Origin: Leucobacter soli
GTDB taxonomy: Bacteria > Actinomycetota > Actinomycetes > Actinomycetales > Microbacteriaceae
Assembly (NCBI RefSeq): GCF_910593785.1
Contig: NZ_CAJVAP010000030.1
Location: 1 to 36,814 of the forward strand
DNA: 36,814 bases
Reading direction: 5' to 3'
Part shown: positions 9,068 through 21,317 of the stretch, in pieces
Numbering within the stretch: position 1 is the stretch's first letter
Layout: every line of letters begins with the position of its first letter
The notes under the pieces: model-generated
The model's input: the letters and a program-made list of their open reading frames with translations, nothing else
Told to the model about the DNA's origin: nothing
Databases searched by the model: none
Made by a program: the position numbers and the translations under genes

Positions 9068-9419
9068 GGCCCGGCTCCCTCCTGCGGACGGCGCGGTCGA
9101 GCGCCCGGACGGTCTCGCGCTCGAGCTCGGCGAACGGTACGGCGGCACTGGCCGGCAACGCGCGGAAGACGACGTCGGCTCCCGTGAATCCTGCGGCCAG
9201 ACGGCGTTCGACGATGGATTTCAAACGGCGACGCACGAGATTCCGGGTGACGGCGTTGCCCACGGCCTTGGAGACGATGAAGCCGAAGCGCGCGGGGAGC
9301 CCTTCGTCGACATGCAAAACCGCGTGGGTGATGCAGGTCGCACCTCCCACGCGGTTGCCGCTTCGCACGATGCGTCGGTAGTCATCGCCCCGAGTGATTC
9401 GGTGCTGCCGTGCCGGCAC
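9051..9419 (-). CDS. rnpA: ribonuclease P protein component RnpA
   Basis: The 122-residue basic protein is the protein subunit of RNase P, which matures tRNA 5' ends. The family RNR box appears as NAVTRNLVRRRLKSI (about residues 54-68), and the N-terminus ARQHRITRGDDYRRIVR is typical. The start is a GTG at 9419, 16 bp after the rpmH stop, with no clear Shine-Dalgarno sequence, so it is probably translated by coupling to rpmH. Its end overlaps yidD. Confidence 0.94.
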   Translation of the reverse strand: MPARQHRITRGDDYRRIVRSGNRVGGATCITHAVLHVDEGLPARFGFIVSKAVGNAVTRNLVRRRLKSIVERRLAAGFTGADVVFRALPASAAVPFAELERETVRALDRAVRRREPGHAQRH

Positions 9420-9435
9420 GAGCGTTGAAGTCTGA

Positions 9436-9573
9436 TTAGGCGGTGAGCTTCGAGCGGCCCTTGCCGCGACGGGCCGCGACGATGGCGCGGCCGGCGCGGG
9501 TGCGCATGCGGGCGCGGAAGCCGTGCACCTTGGCGCGGCGGCGGTTGTTGGGCTGGAAGGTGCGCTTGCTCAT
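9436..9573 (-). CDS. rpmH: 50S ribosomal protein L34
   Basis: The 45-residue protein reads [17 protein letters not shown] and then a run of Arg/Lys ending GRSKLTA, the standard L34 sequence. A GGAG ribosome site precedes the ATG at 9573. It is the first gene of the rpmH-rnpA-yidD-yidC-jag block and is driven by the promoter at 9698-9726. Confidence 0.97.
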   Translation of the reverse strand: MSKRTFQPNNRRRAKVHGFRARMRTRAGRAIVAARRGKGRSKLTA

Positions 9574-9941
9574 GGGAGAACTCCGTGATTCGATGGTGGA
9601 TCAGACGCCGTCCGACGGCTCGACCGTACTGGCCGGATATCGGAGAGCGGTGGCTGGTGAAGGCGGCATGCCGGAGCAGCGCCCATACAAGTTGACTATT
9701 CTACGCATTCGTGCACGCGGAGTCAAAGAGCGTCGGACCAGCCCATCATTACACCGCGAGGGCCGGGTGTTCGGCGTCATCCCGGCGGTGTGTCGCCAGA
9801 AAGCGACTTGCCTGTGGACAGATCTGTGAGTAGCGTTGTCGCTACTGTCCGGGGCGGCCCGGGCTTCTTCGCCGCGAGACGGATCGTAGGACCCGATACT
9901 CGGCGGTGATCAGGCGTTTTCAGCATGAGTCAGGTAGGCGA
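9574..9941. other. rpmH-dnaA divergent intergenic region
   Basis: This stretch separates the divergent rpmH and dnaA genes. It holds the rpmH promoter (9698-9726) with a leader of roughly 115 nt. One DnaA-box-like site, TGTGGACAG at 9813-9821, is one mismatch from the actinobacterial box TTGTCCACA read on the other strand, and may serve dnaA autoregulation. I see no coding sequence. The dnaA promoter is not obvious. Confidence 0.6.
9698..9726 (-). promoter_or_regulatory. rpmH promoter
   Basis: On the minus strand TTGACT (9726-9721) and TAGAAT (9703-9698) are separated by exactly 17 bp. Each matches the housekeeping sigma consensus at 5 of 6 positions. It points at rpmH, whose ATG is 125 bp downstream of the -10. 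Confidence 0.75.
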
Positions 9942-11381
9942 TTGACCGAAGAGGATGTGCAACGCATCTGGGCGCGGGTCACCCAGGCGGTGACGAGCGA
10001 CCCAGAAGTCGGTCCGGCGGGCGGCGCGCAGCTCGAGCTGGCGGTACCGCGCGGCGTCGCCGCGGGTACGCTCTACCTCGCGGTCGAGTACGACTTCACC
10101 CTCAAGCTGCTCGAGGGCAGGTTCCGTCCGGCCATCATGGCGGCCGTCGCCGGCATTCCGGAGGCGGCGGGCATCTCGAACTTCATCGTGATGGTCGACC
10201 CCGATATCGAATCGGTGAGCACGACCTCCGCGGAACCGATCGCGCAGGCCGCCGCGCCCGCGGTCGAGACGGATCCTCTGCTCACCCCGCTGCCGAGTTA
10301 CCGGCCGGCACCGGAGCCGATCGGCCGGCACGCGAGCCCAGCGGCATCCGAAAGCCGACTCAATGAGAAGTACAGCTTCGACACCTTCGTGATCGGTCAG
10401 TCCAACCGCCTCGCCCACGCCGCGGCTATCGCGGTCGCGGAAGCCCCGGCCCGCGCCTACAACCCGCTCTTCATCTACGGCGACTCGGGGCTCGGGAAGA
10501 CCCACCTCCTGCATGCGATCGGGCACTACACGCGCGAGCTGTACCCGGAGGTACGGGTGCGCTACGTGAGCTCCGAGGACTTCACCAACGACTTCATCAA
10601 CTCGATCACGAACAATCAGGGCGCCGCGTTCCACTCCCGCTACCGGAGCGTGGATCTGCTGCTGGTGGACGATATCCAGTTCCTGGAAGGCAAGGCGGAG
10701 ACGCAGGAGGCCTTCTTCCACACCTTCAACACGCTTCACGACCACAACAAGCAGGTCGTGATCACGAGCGATGTGCAGCCGAAGCAGTTGCGCGGCTTCG
10801 AGGATCGGATGCGCTCCCGCTTCGAGTGGGGCCTGATGAGCGACATCCAGACGCCGGATCTCGAGACGAGGATCGCGATCCTCCGCAAGAAGGCCCAGCA
10901 CGAGAAGCTCGACATTGACCACGACATCCTCGAGTTCATCGCGTCGAAGTTCACTTCGAACATCCGCGAACTTGAGGGCACGCTGATCCGGGTGACGGCG
11001 TTCGCCAGCCTGAACCGGCAACGGATCGACATGCCGCTCGTGCAGACGGTGCTGAAGGATCTCATCACGCTCGACGAGGACAACGAGATCCTGCCGACCG
11101 ACATCATCAGTCACACGGCGGACTACTTCAACATCGCCGTCGACGATCTCTACGGCCCGACGAGGGCGCACCAGATCGCCCAGGCCCGTCAGATCGCGAT
11201 GTACCTCTGCCGCGAGCTCACCCCGCTCTCGCTTCCGAAGGTCGGGCAGCTCTTCGGCGGCCGAGACCACACCACGGTCATGTACGCGCACAAGAAGATC
11301 GCCTCGCTCATCGCCGAGCGCCGTTCCGTCTTCAATCAGGTGACCGAACTCACCACCAGGATCCGCCAGAGCACGCGCTGA
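9942..11381 (+). CDS. dnaA: chromosomal replication initiator DnaA
   Basis: This AAA+ protein opens oriC. The N-terminal domain (about 1-85) is followed by a short Pro/Ala-rich linker. The AAA+ core contains Walker [12 protein letters not shown] and Walker [14 protein letters not shown]. The C-terminal DNA-binding domain carries the DnaA signature [16 protein letters not shown] prefer the TTG at 9942 (479 residues) because AGGTAGG lies just upstream; a GTG at 9906 would add 12 residues but has no ribosome site. The adjacent oriC boxes at 11472-11679 are its targets. Confidence 0.96.
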   Translation: MTEEDVQRIWARVTQAVTSDPEVGPAGGAQLELAVPRGVAAGTLYLAVEYDFTLKLLEGRFRPAIMAAVAGIPEAAGISNFIVMVDPDIESVSTTSAEPIAQAAAPAVETDPLLTPLPSYRPAPEPIGRHASPAASESRLNEKYSFDTFVIGQSNRLAHAAAIAVAEAPARAYNPLFIYGDSGLGKTHLLHAIGHYTRELYPEVRVRYVSSEDFTNDFINSITNNQGAAFHSRYRSVDLLLVDDIQFLEGKAETQEAFFHTFNTLHDHNKQVVITSDVQPKQLRGFEDRMRSRFEWGLMSDIQTPDLETRIAILRKKAQHEKLDIDHDILEFIASKFTSNIRELEGTLIRVTAFASLNRQRIDMPLVQTVLKDLITLDEDNEILPTDIISHTADYFNIAVDDLYGPTRAHQIAQARQIAMYLCRELTPLSLPKVGQLFGGRDHTTVMYAHKKIASLIAERRSVFNQVTELTTRIRQSTR

Positions 11382-11860
11382 CCGCGCACCCCCATACGCA
11401 CCTCCGTCGATCCGCATTCCGGGTGATCCCGCCTGGCCCGGGACCTCCGTCCTTCATCCCTTCGGCGACGGTTCTCCACAGGCATTCTCCATACTGTGAA
11501 TAATTCCGGACAACCGGACTCGCCCTGTGGAGAATTCGGGCCATCCTGTGGAAAGTGCTCTCGGCGAGAAATCCGCGTCATCATGCGGATCTCGACTTAT
11601 CCAAGCCTCGCCCACAACTCACACGCGTGTAGTTTCCCCAAGCCGACTGGGATACCTCGAGTTATCCACACTTTCCACAGGACTTATTACTATTACAGTT
11701 CCCAATTCAAGGCGAGGGTGCTCGATCACACGATGCCGGGAGCGACATCTCGACGCCGGACCGATCCTCCTGCGGCGGCTGCGACGAGTGTGCAAAGATT
11801 GTCACGCTAGCACCGTGCAGCCGCGACGCCATCGTGCTGCACCTCGATCGAGGAGCCTCT
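11382..11860. other. chromosomal origin oriC
   Basis: This 479-bp gap between dnaA and dnaN holds no plausible gene. A perfect DnaA box TTATCCACA is at 11662-11670. Related boxes are at 11472-11480 (TTCTCCACA), 11495-11503 (TTATTCACA on the minus strand), 11526-11534 and 11547-11555 (minus strand), 11597-11605 (TTATCCAAG) and 11671-11679 (CTTTCCACA). Directly after the last box comes GGAC and then TTATTACTATTA (11684-11695), which fits four DnaA-trio units and sits in the most AT-rich part, the probable unwinding point. Confidence 0.9.
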
Positions 11861-13003
11861 ATGCGTTTCACCGTCAACCGCGATGTCTTCAGCGAGGCGG
11901 TGTCGTTCGCCGCGAAGCTCTTGCCGCAGCGACCCACGCAGCCCCTGCTGAGCGGTGTGCTGATCGAGAGCGCTGAGGGCGAGCTGACGGTGTCGTCGTT
12001 CGACTACGAGACCTCGGCACGGACCACGGTCGCCGCAGAGGTCTCGACGCCGGGTCGTGCGCTCGTCTCCGGCCGGCTGCTCGGTGAGATCGCGCAGCGC
12101 CTCCCCCTCTCCGATGTCGAGGTCACGCTCGATGAATCCCGGGTGCAGCTGCGCTGCGGCTCGGCATCGTTCAGCCTGCCGGCCATGCCGGTGGACGAGT
12201 ACCCGCAGATCCCTCGTATCGAATCGGTGTCGGGCGTCGTCCCGGCGGATGCGTTCGCCGAGGCCGTGTCGCAGGTCTCTCTCGCCGCATCGAAGGACGA
12301 TGTCACCCCGGTGATCACCGGCGTGCAGTTCGAGATCGCGGAGAACGCGCTGACTCTGACGGCGACCGACCGCTACCGGGTCGCGACCCGGCGCCTCGAC
12401 TGGGAGCAGCAGGGGAGTGCGGACGAGCTCTCCGCGCTCGTGCCGGCCAAGGTCGTCATCGAGGTGGGGAAGTCCTTCTCGGGGGCGGGCACCGTGCAGG
12501 TCTCGATCATCAAGGACGGGGAGCGGGAGCTGATCGCGTTCACCGGCGGGAACAAGACGGTCACGTCGCTGCTGATCAAGGGCAACTACCCGCCAGTCGG
12601 TCGGCTCTTCCCCGAGGGGATCGACAACTACGCCGTCGTGAACACCGCGGATCTGGTGGAGGCGGTCGGACGCGTCGGTCTCGTGCTCGAGCGCGAGGCG
12701 GCGCTCCGTTTCAGCTTCATCGAGGGACAGGTCACGCTTGAGGCGGCCGGGACCGAGACGGCGCAAGCCGTCGAGACGGTCGATGCGCACCTTTTCGGAG
12801 CCGACATGGTCGTCTCGCTCAAGCCGCAGTTCCTGCTCGACGGCCTGCGCTCCACCCATGCGGAGTTCGCGAGGATCGGGTTCACCCGCACGGAGAACGC
12901 GAGCAAGCCCGGGCCCGTGCTCATCACCAGCCAGCGGAGCCAGGACGATACGGGCGAAGAGAGCTTCCGCTACCTGCTGCAGCCGAACCTGCTCCTGCGG
13001 TAG
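11861..13003 (+). CDS. dnaN: DNA polymerase III beta sliding clamp
   Basis: The 380-residue clamp begins MRFTVNRDVFSEAVSFAAKLLPQRPTQPLLSG in pieces typical of DnaN, and shows the three repeated clamp domains of about 120 residues. LTATDRYRVATRRL is the conserved middle-domain segment. It tethers polymerase and other repair proteins to DNA. The ATG at 11861 has GAGGAG upstream; nine further open codons before it lack support. It lies after oriC and 14 bp before recF. Confidence 0.96.
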   Translation: MRFTVNRDVFSEAVSFAAKLLPQRPTQPLLSGVLIESAEGELTVSSFDYETSARTTVAAEVSTPGRALVSGRLLGEIAQRLPLSDVEVTLDESRVQLRCGSASFSLPAMPVDEYPQIPRIESVSGVVPADAFAEAVSQVSLAASKDDVTPVITGVQFEIAENALTLTATDRYRVATRRLDWEQQGSADELSALVPAKVVIEVGKSFSGAGTVQVSIIKDGERELIAFTGGNKTVTSLLIKGNYPPVGRLFPEGIDNYAVVNTADLVEAVGRVGLVLEREAALRFSFIEGQVTLEAAGTETAQAVETVDAHLFGADMVVSLKPQFLLDGLRSTHAEFARIGFTRTENASKPGPVLITSQRSQDDTGEESFRYLLQPNLLLR

Positions 13004-13017
13004 TCGGGGGTGCGCCC

Positions 13018-14322
13018 ATGCGGGTGATCCATCTCTCCCTCGCCGACTTCCGCAACTACGAGCGGGCCGAGGTCGGCTTCGAAGCGGGATCCAACCTGAT
13101 CGTCGGCCGGAACGGGCAGGGCAAGACGAATCTCGTCGAAGCGATCGCCTACTTCGCCTCCCTGCGCTCGCATCGGGTGACCGGTGACGCCGCCCTCATC
13201 CGCGCGGCAGCCGATACCGGTGTGGCGCGGATGCGCATCGCGGTCGGCGAGCGGGAGGCCCTCCTCGAAGTGGAGCTCAACCGTCAGGGAGTGAATCGGG
13301 CACGGGTCAATCGAAACGGCGTCAAGCCGCGGCAACTGACCCGCTGGTTCTCGACCGTCCTGTTCGCTCCGGAGGATCTGTCGATCGTGCGGGGCGAACC
13401 GGCGGTGCGCCGGCGCTTCCTCGACGACGCGCTCGTCGCGCGGAATCCTGCATTGGCGGGAGTACTGGCGGACTACGAGCGAGTGGTGCGTCAACGGACG
13501 GCGCTCTTGAAGTCGGCGAGGGCGAGCGGGGCTCGCTCGTCGCTCGATGCGACGCTGGGTCTCTGGGACGAGAAACTGGTCGAGCTCGGTGCACGGATCA
13601 TGGTGGAACGGCGACGCCTGGTCGAGGCGCTGTGTGCACCGTTGATCGAGAGCTACCGCGACCTGGCCGATGCGGATCACAGCCCGCGCCTGACCGTCGA
13701 AGAGAGCGTCGGCGCGGCCTCCGATCCGGATGTTTCACGTGAAACGGATCGCTCGGCTTCACCGCCCGCCGGCGGGGGAGATCCCTCGACGGCTCTGGGG
13801 AACGTGGAATCCGAGGTCGATGTTTCACGTGAAACGATCGAGCGCGCGTTCCGCCATGCACTGGCCGCCGTCCGTGCGCAGGAGGTCGAGCGGGCCGTCA
13901 CGCTCGTCGGCCCGCACCGGGACGACCTGGCACTCCGCCTCAATGATCTGCCCGTGAAGGGATACGCGAGCCACGGCGAGTCCTGGTCCTTCGCCCTCGC
14001 GCTGCGTTTGGCCGTCGCGGACCTCCTTCGACGCGAGTCGCCGGCCGGGGATCCCGTCATCATTCTCGACGACGTCTTCGCGGAACTCGATTCCGGTCGG
14101 CGATCCCGACTGATGGCTGCGGTCGGATCCTATGAACAGGTGATCGTCACCGCCGCCGTCGAGGAAGATGTCCCAGGAGAGCAGTCCTGGAACCGCATCC
14201 GCGTTTCCGGGGGCGAGATCGTCGAAGGCCCGAGCGACGCTGATGGACTTCGAACAGGTTCCGACTCGCCGGGAATCTCCGATTCGCCCAGTACGGTTCA
14301 CGAGGTCGCGGATGACTCCTGA
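13018..14322 (+). CDS. recF: recombination mediator RecF with an insertion carrying two parS sites
   Basis: RecF is an ABC-type ATPase that helps load RecA at gaps. Walker A is GRNGQGKTNLVEAI (about residues 31-44). The ABC signature is SHGESWSFALALRLA and Walker B is PVIILDDVFAELDSGR. The protein has 434 residues, longer than usual (about 360-400). The extra material includes a low-complexity stretch at about residues 222-275 where the peptide DVSRET occurs twice. Each copy is encoded by a parS palindrome (13731 and 13821). A Ser/Gly/Asp-rich C-terminal tail also adds length. The gene overlaps DUF721 by 11 bp. Confidence 0.95.
   Translation: MRVIHLSLADFRNYERAEVGFEAGSNLIVGRNGQGKTNLVEAIAYFASLRSHRVTGDAALIRAAADTGVARMRIAVGEREALLEVELNRQGVNRARVNRNGVKPRQLTRWFSTVLFAPEDLSIVRGEPAVRRRFLDDALVARNPALAGVLADYERVVRQRTALLKSARASGARSSLDATLGLWDEKLVELGARIMVERRRLVEALCAPLIESYRDLADADHSPRLTVEESVGAASDPDVSRETDRSASPPAGGGDPSTALGNVESEVDVSRETIERAFRHALAAVRAQEVERAVTLVGPHRDDLALRLNDLPVKGYASHGESWSFALALRLAVADLLRRESPAGDPVIILDDVFAELDSGRRSRLMAAVGSYEQVIVTAAVEEDVPGEQSWNRIRVSGGEIVEGPSDADGLRTGSDSPGISDSPSTVHEVADDS
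13731..13746. promoter_or_regulatory. parS site inside recF (copy 1)
   Basis: TGTTTCACGTGAAACG matches the parS consensus at 15 of 16 positions. It is read in frame as part of Asp-Val-Ser-Arg-Glu-Thr in a poorly conserved loop of RecF. Confidence 0.92.
13821..13836. promoter_or_regulatory. parS site inside recF (copy 2)
   Basis: The same 16 bases as copy 1 recur exactly 90 bp downstream, in the same reading frame and again encoding DVSRET. The two copies flank a Pro/Gly/Ser-rich segment. Confidence 0.92.
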
Positions 14323-14800
14323 GCCGGATTTCGCCTCGAACGCCTATCTGCATGCCAAGGCGCTGTGGAAGGGAGTGCCGCTTCGCAGGCGGACCCGGAT
14401 CCGTTCGGCAGAGGGGGAGGGGATCAGCGTGCCGTTCGGCAAGGGGCGAGAACCGCGAGCTCTCGGCGAGCTGCTCGACATCGCCGCCGCGGACATGGGA
14501 TGGACTGCGGAACTGGATCAGGCCCGGCTCATCTCCGAGTGGCATCGTTTCGTCGGCGAGGCGATGGCGGCGCACACGCAGGTGGTCGAGATCAGGAACG
14601 GCGTGCTGATGGTGCAGTGCGACTCCACGACCTGGGCCACGGAACTGCGGCGTCTCCGCGGAGAGATCCTCACCCGTATTCTCGACGAGTACCCGGAGGT
14701 CGGCGTCAACGAACTCAAGTTCCGCGCACCCGGGGCGCCGAGCTGGCGGCACGGACCCAGACGGGTTCAGGGCCGCGGCCCGCGGGATACGTACGGGTAG
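14312..14800 (+). CDS. DUF721 (DciA-like) protein
   Basis: This 162-residue protein has a basic N-terminal half and a C-terminal DUF721 domain (about 55-145) with LGELLDIAAADMGW, SEWHRFVGEAMAAHTQ and VQCDSTTWATELRRL. DUF721 proteins related to DciA take part in loading the replicative helicase in many bacteria; that role is inferred here from family and from the position between recF and gyrB. The ATG at 14312 overlaps the recF stop by 11 bp and has GAGG upstream; the longer frame is inside recF. Confidence 0.88.
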   Translation: MTPEPDFASNAYLHAKALWKGVPLRRRTRIRSAEGEGISVPFGKGREPRALGELLDIAAADMGWTAELDQARLISEWHRFVGEAMAAHTQVVEIRNGVLMVQCDSTTWATELRRLRGEILTRILDEYPEVGVNELKFRAPGAPSWRHGPRRVQGRGPRDTYG

Positions 14801-14935
14801 TCGGATCGGGTTCGGAGGAGCCTGCACGGATCCGGGGGACGATCCCAGGCGAAATGTGGCCCTGAATCGCCCGAAACGGCCACTTCAGACGCCGGGAATT
14901 GGTAGGCTGATGTTCGGAAATACCCGGCGGGATGA

Positions 14936-16978
<2,043 letters not shown>

Positions 16979-17064
16979 CGTCGCTCCCCTCAGGCGGCCG
17001 CGAGCGACGCGGTGAGCCCGGGCAGGACGATGGCAGCAGGACGCACCAGAGCGAAAGACGAGAT

Positions 17065-19693
<2,629 letters not shown>

Positions 19694-19701
<8 letters not shown>

Positions 19702-20101
19702 CACTGTTGCAGACAAGCTGGCCAGGAAGAGCCGCAAGAAGGCGCCGGCCAAGCAGGTCCGCCTGAAGCTGGTCTTCATCGACTTCTGGTCGGCCGTGAA
19801 ATTCTCCTTCCTGGTGTCGGTGTGCATGGCGATCGTCGGCGTCGTGTCGGCGATCCTGATCTACACGGTCCTGCTCTCGACTCAGGTGCTCGCCAAGCTC
19901 GACGAACTCTTCATGGACATCGTCGGCGACGGGCAGAGCCTGATGGGCATGATCGGGTTCCCCCAGGTGCTCGGCTTCTCGATCGTGGTCGGCATCCTGA
20001 ACATCATCGTCGGCACGGCGCTCGGCGCGGTGGCCTCGCTGATCTACAATCTCCTCGTGCGGGTGCTCGGCGGTTTCCAGCTCGGTTTCACCAGCAACTG
20101 A
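19694..20101 (+). CDS. DUF3566 transmembrane protein
   Basis: The 135-residue protein has a basic N-terminus ([14 protein letters not shown]) and two membrane segments (about 37-60 and 95-120), with a short loop between them. This matches the DUF3566 family that follows gyrA in actinobacteria. A role next to the divisome or membrane is suggested for relatives but not shown here. Start codon and gyrA stop overlap, so translation is coupled. Confidence 0.9.
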
Positions 20102-20146
20102 TGGAAGATCGTTCCGGGTTTCGACCGCGCCCGGCACGATTTCGAT

Positions 20147-20175
20147 TTCTGATTTCTCCGCAAATCCGGTAGAGT
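20147..20175 (+). promoter_or_regulatory. possible promoter for the tRNA pair
   Basis: TTCTGA (20147-20152) and TAGAGT (20170-20175) are 17 bp apart, and the -10 ends 14 bp before the tRNA-Ile 5' end. The -35 is a weak match. Confidence 0.35.
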
Positions 20176-20189
20176 CATTTTTTGGTCAC

Positions 20190-20263
20190 GGGGCTATAGC
20201 TCAGGCGGTTAGAGCGCTTCACTGATAATGAAGAGGTCCCAGGTTCAAGTCCTGGTAGCCCCA
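20190..20263 (+). tRNA. tRNA-Ile(GAT)
   Basis: A full cloverleaf can be folded. The acceptor GGGGCTA pairs with TAGCCCC. The anticodon stem CTTCA/TGAAG encloses CTGATAA with anticodon GAT. The T arm is CCAGG-TTCAAGT-CCTGG. The CCA end is not encoded. Confidence 0.97.
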
Positions 20264-20290
20264 CCGGTATCTCGCTACGGCGAGACCTCC

Positions 20291-20363
20291 GGGTCCTTAA
20301 CTCAGTTGGTAGAGTGCCTGCTTTGCAAGCAGGATGTCGGGAGTTCGATTCTCCCAGGATCCA
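20291..20363 (+). tRNA. tRNA-Ala(TGC), prophage integration target
   Basis: The acceptor GGGTCCT pairs with AGGATCC. The anticodon stem CCTGC/GCAGG encloses TTTGCAA (anticodon TGC), and the T arm is GGGAG-TTCGATT-CTCCC. The gene stays intact because the prophage supplies an identical 3' part from base 20322 on. The repressor gene runs antisense through almost the whole tRNA. Confidence 0.97.
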
Positions 20364-20667
20364 CGTCAATACGATCCCCGTTCGGTCCCACCGGGCGGGG
20401 ATCTTCTGTTTCCCCGAGCAGGTAGCTCGACGTAGTGCGCAGCACAGTCGCGAGGTTCACTAGCTCGATCAGCGCCCACTTGCGCTCTCCGCGCAGCTTG
20501 CGCCCGAACGTTCCGGGATCGATCCCGATCGACTTTGCTACCGCGTCCTGCGTCAGATGCGCGTCCCAGATGCGCGTGAAAACGCGCTTGCCGACTGCAA
20601 CGTCGAGTGACTTATCCGGCGTGGACCGCTTCCGCGGGCGGCTCGATTCTGCTGCTGCTGTACTCAT
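20302..20667 (-). CDS. phage immunity repressor, lysogenic form, spanning attL
   Basis: This 121-residue XRE-type protein has a basic N-terminus and a helix-turn-helix at about residues 38-66 (LTQDAVAKSIGIDPGTFGRKL). After ATVLRTTSSYLLGE there is no further domain. Residues 102-115 are encoded by the attachment core and 116-121 (SRHSTN) by host tRNA-Ala antisense. In the re-joined phage (core continuing into 36286-36243) residues 116-129 would be TGHLAEVIPMRSAA, ending in an ssrA-like Ala-Ala. Integration therefore swaps an apparent degradation tail for a neutral one. The start at 20667 has AAGG upstream. Diverging from it is the Cro/Xis-like gene, with paired operators between them. Confidence 0.88.
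   Translation of the reverse strand: MSTAAAESSRPRKRSTPDKSLDVAVGKRVFTRIWDAHLTQDAVAKSIGIDPGTFGRKLRGERKWALIELVNLATVLRTTSSYLLGETEDPRPVGPNGDRIDVDPGRIELPTSCLQSRHSTN
20322..20364. repeat. attL, 43-bp attachment core
   Basis: The 43 bases from the anticodon loop to one base past the tRNA-Ala 3' end recur exactly at 36287-36329. Left of it the six bases AGTGCC are also shared (20313-20318), separated from the core by three bases of which two differ. Confidence 0.95.
20373..20403 (+). terminator. phage-supplied terminator after tRNA-Ala
   Basis: GATCCCCG (20373-20380) pairs with CGGGGATC (20396-20403). An inner CGGT/ACCG stem (20383-20393) makes it longer, and TTCTGTTT follows. It can stop host tRNA transcripts before they enter the prophage. 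It lies within the repressor coding sequence. The host's own hairpin was pushed to 36336. Confidence 0.6.
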
Positions 20668-20689
20668 GCTGACACCTTACTCTAAAGCG

Positions 20690-20737
20690 GACATTTAAGC
20701 CATACCGGTCGAATGTGTCATGACTTGCTTAAATGTC
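20690..20737. promoter_or_regulatory. paired operators in the repressor/Cro-like intergenic region
   Basis: GACATTTAAGC at 20690-20700 and its exact reverse complement GCTTAAATGTC at 20727-20737 are 26 bp apart. The left copy lies in the probable repressor promoter (leftward -10-like TTTAGA near 20682-20687). The right copy lies between the -35 and -10 of the rightward promoter. These AT-rich words stand out in GC-rich DNA and are likely repressor and Cro binding sites. Confidence 0.7.
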
Positions 20738-20747
20738 GTGCTATGGT
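20720..20747 (+). promoter_or_regulatory. rightward early prophage promoter
   Basis: ATGACT (20720-20725) and TATGGT (20742-20747) are 16 bp apart. Transcription would start near 20754-20755, on the ATG of the next gene, giving a leaderless message. The right operator sits in the spacer. Confidence 0.5.
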
Positions 20748-20754
20748 CGCTGGC

Positions 20755-20952
20755 ATGACAAACAAGCGAGATCCAGGCACAGTGCCAATCGCTCCGCGCG
20801 AGGCTGCAGCACTGCTCGGCATCTCAACGCGCACAGTCGCGCGCTGGGCCGACACCGGCAAGCTCCACCCTGTCACCCTGCCGAGCGGCCACCGCCGCTA
20901 CCGGCGTGCCGAGGTCGAGGCACTCGTGAAGCCAGTCGAGGTCCACCGATGA
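20755..20952 (+). CDS. MerR/excisionase-type HTH protein (Cro- and/or Xis-like)
   Basis: The 65-residue protein contains the winged helix-turn-helix of the excisionase/BldC group: APREAAALLGISTRTVARWA, then the wing GKLHPVTLPSGHRRYRR. Small proteins of this type act as recombination directionality factors or as DNA-binding regulators. Being first in the rightward early operon and divergent from the repressor, it could serve as Cro, Xis or both. The ATG at 20755 coincides with the predicted transcription start; ATGs at 20713 and 20743 are upstream but would lie within the promoter. Confidence 0.8.
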   Translation: MTNKRDPGTVPIAPREAAALLGISTRTVARWADTGKLHPVTLPSGHRRYRRAEVEALVKPVEVHR

Positions 20953-21317
20953 CCACCCAAGCGGACCACAACCGCGCACCACCATGCCCGACCGGGGACA
21001 ACTGAACACGACGACGCTACCCAGGCCACCCATGGGAGACACGCGGGACGCTACCGCGGAACAAGTCGCGAGAACCGACCGACTCGGCGCACGTTCAAGG
21101 CAGGACCGACCGTGCAGGCCAGCCCACCACCTACCCCGAGTCGGGGCCCGTCACTGACGCACACCCGTGCGTGCCGTGCTGACGACCGACCGAGACACCT
21201 CGGCTCCGTCGAACAGTACGCGCCCTCCATATCCGCAATCGCGCGGATGGGAGGGGGCCAAACCTCCGACCTCCCTCGCCCCTCCCACCCTCGAACAGCA
21301 AGAACGGAGCCGCCCCG
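20953..21317 (+). other. early-region stretch without a convincing gene
   Basis: Only tiny frames occur: an 18-codon one at 20949-21005 that overlaps the previous stop as ATGA, and a 41-codon one from 21032 that resembles nothing known. An imperfect hairpin at 21223-21255 pairs CCCTCC and ATCCGC with GCGGAT and GGAGGG, and could be a terminator or leader structure before the next operon. Confidence 0.4.
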
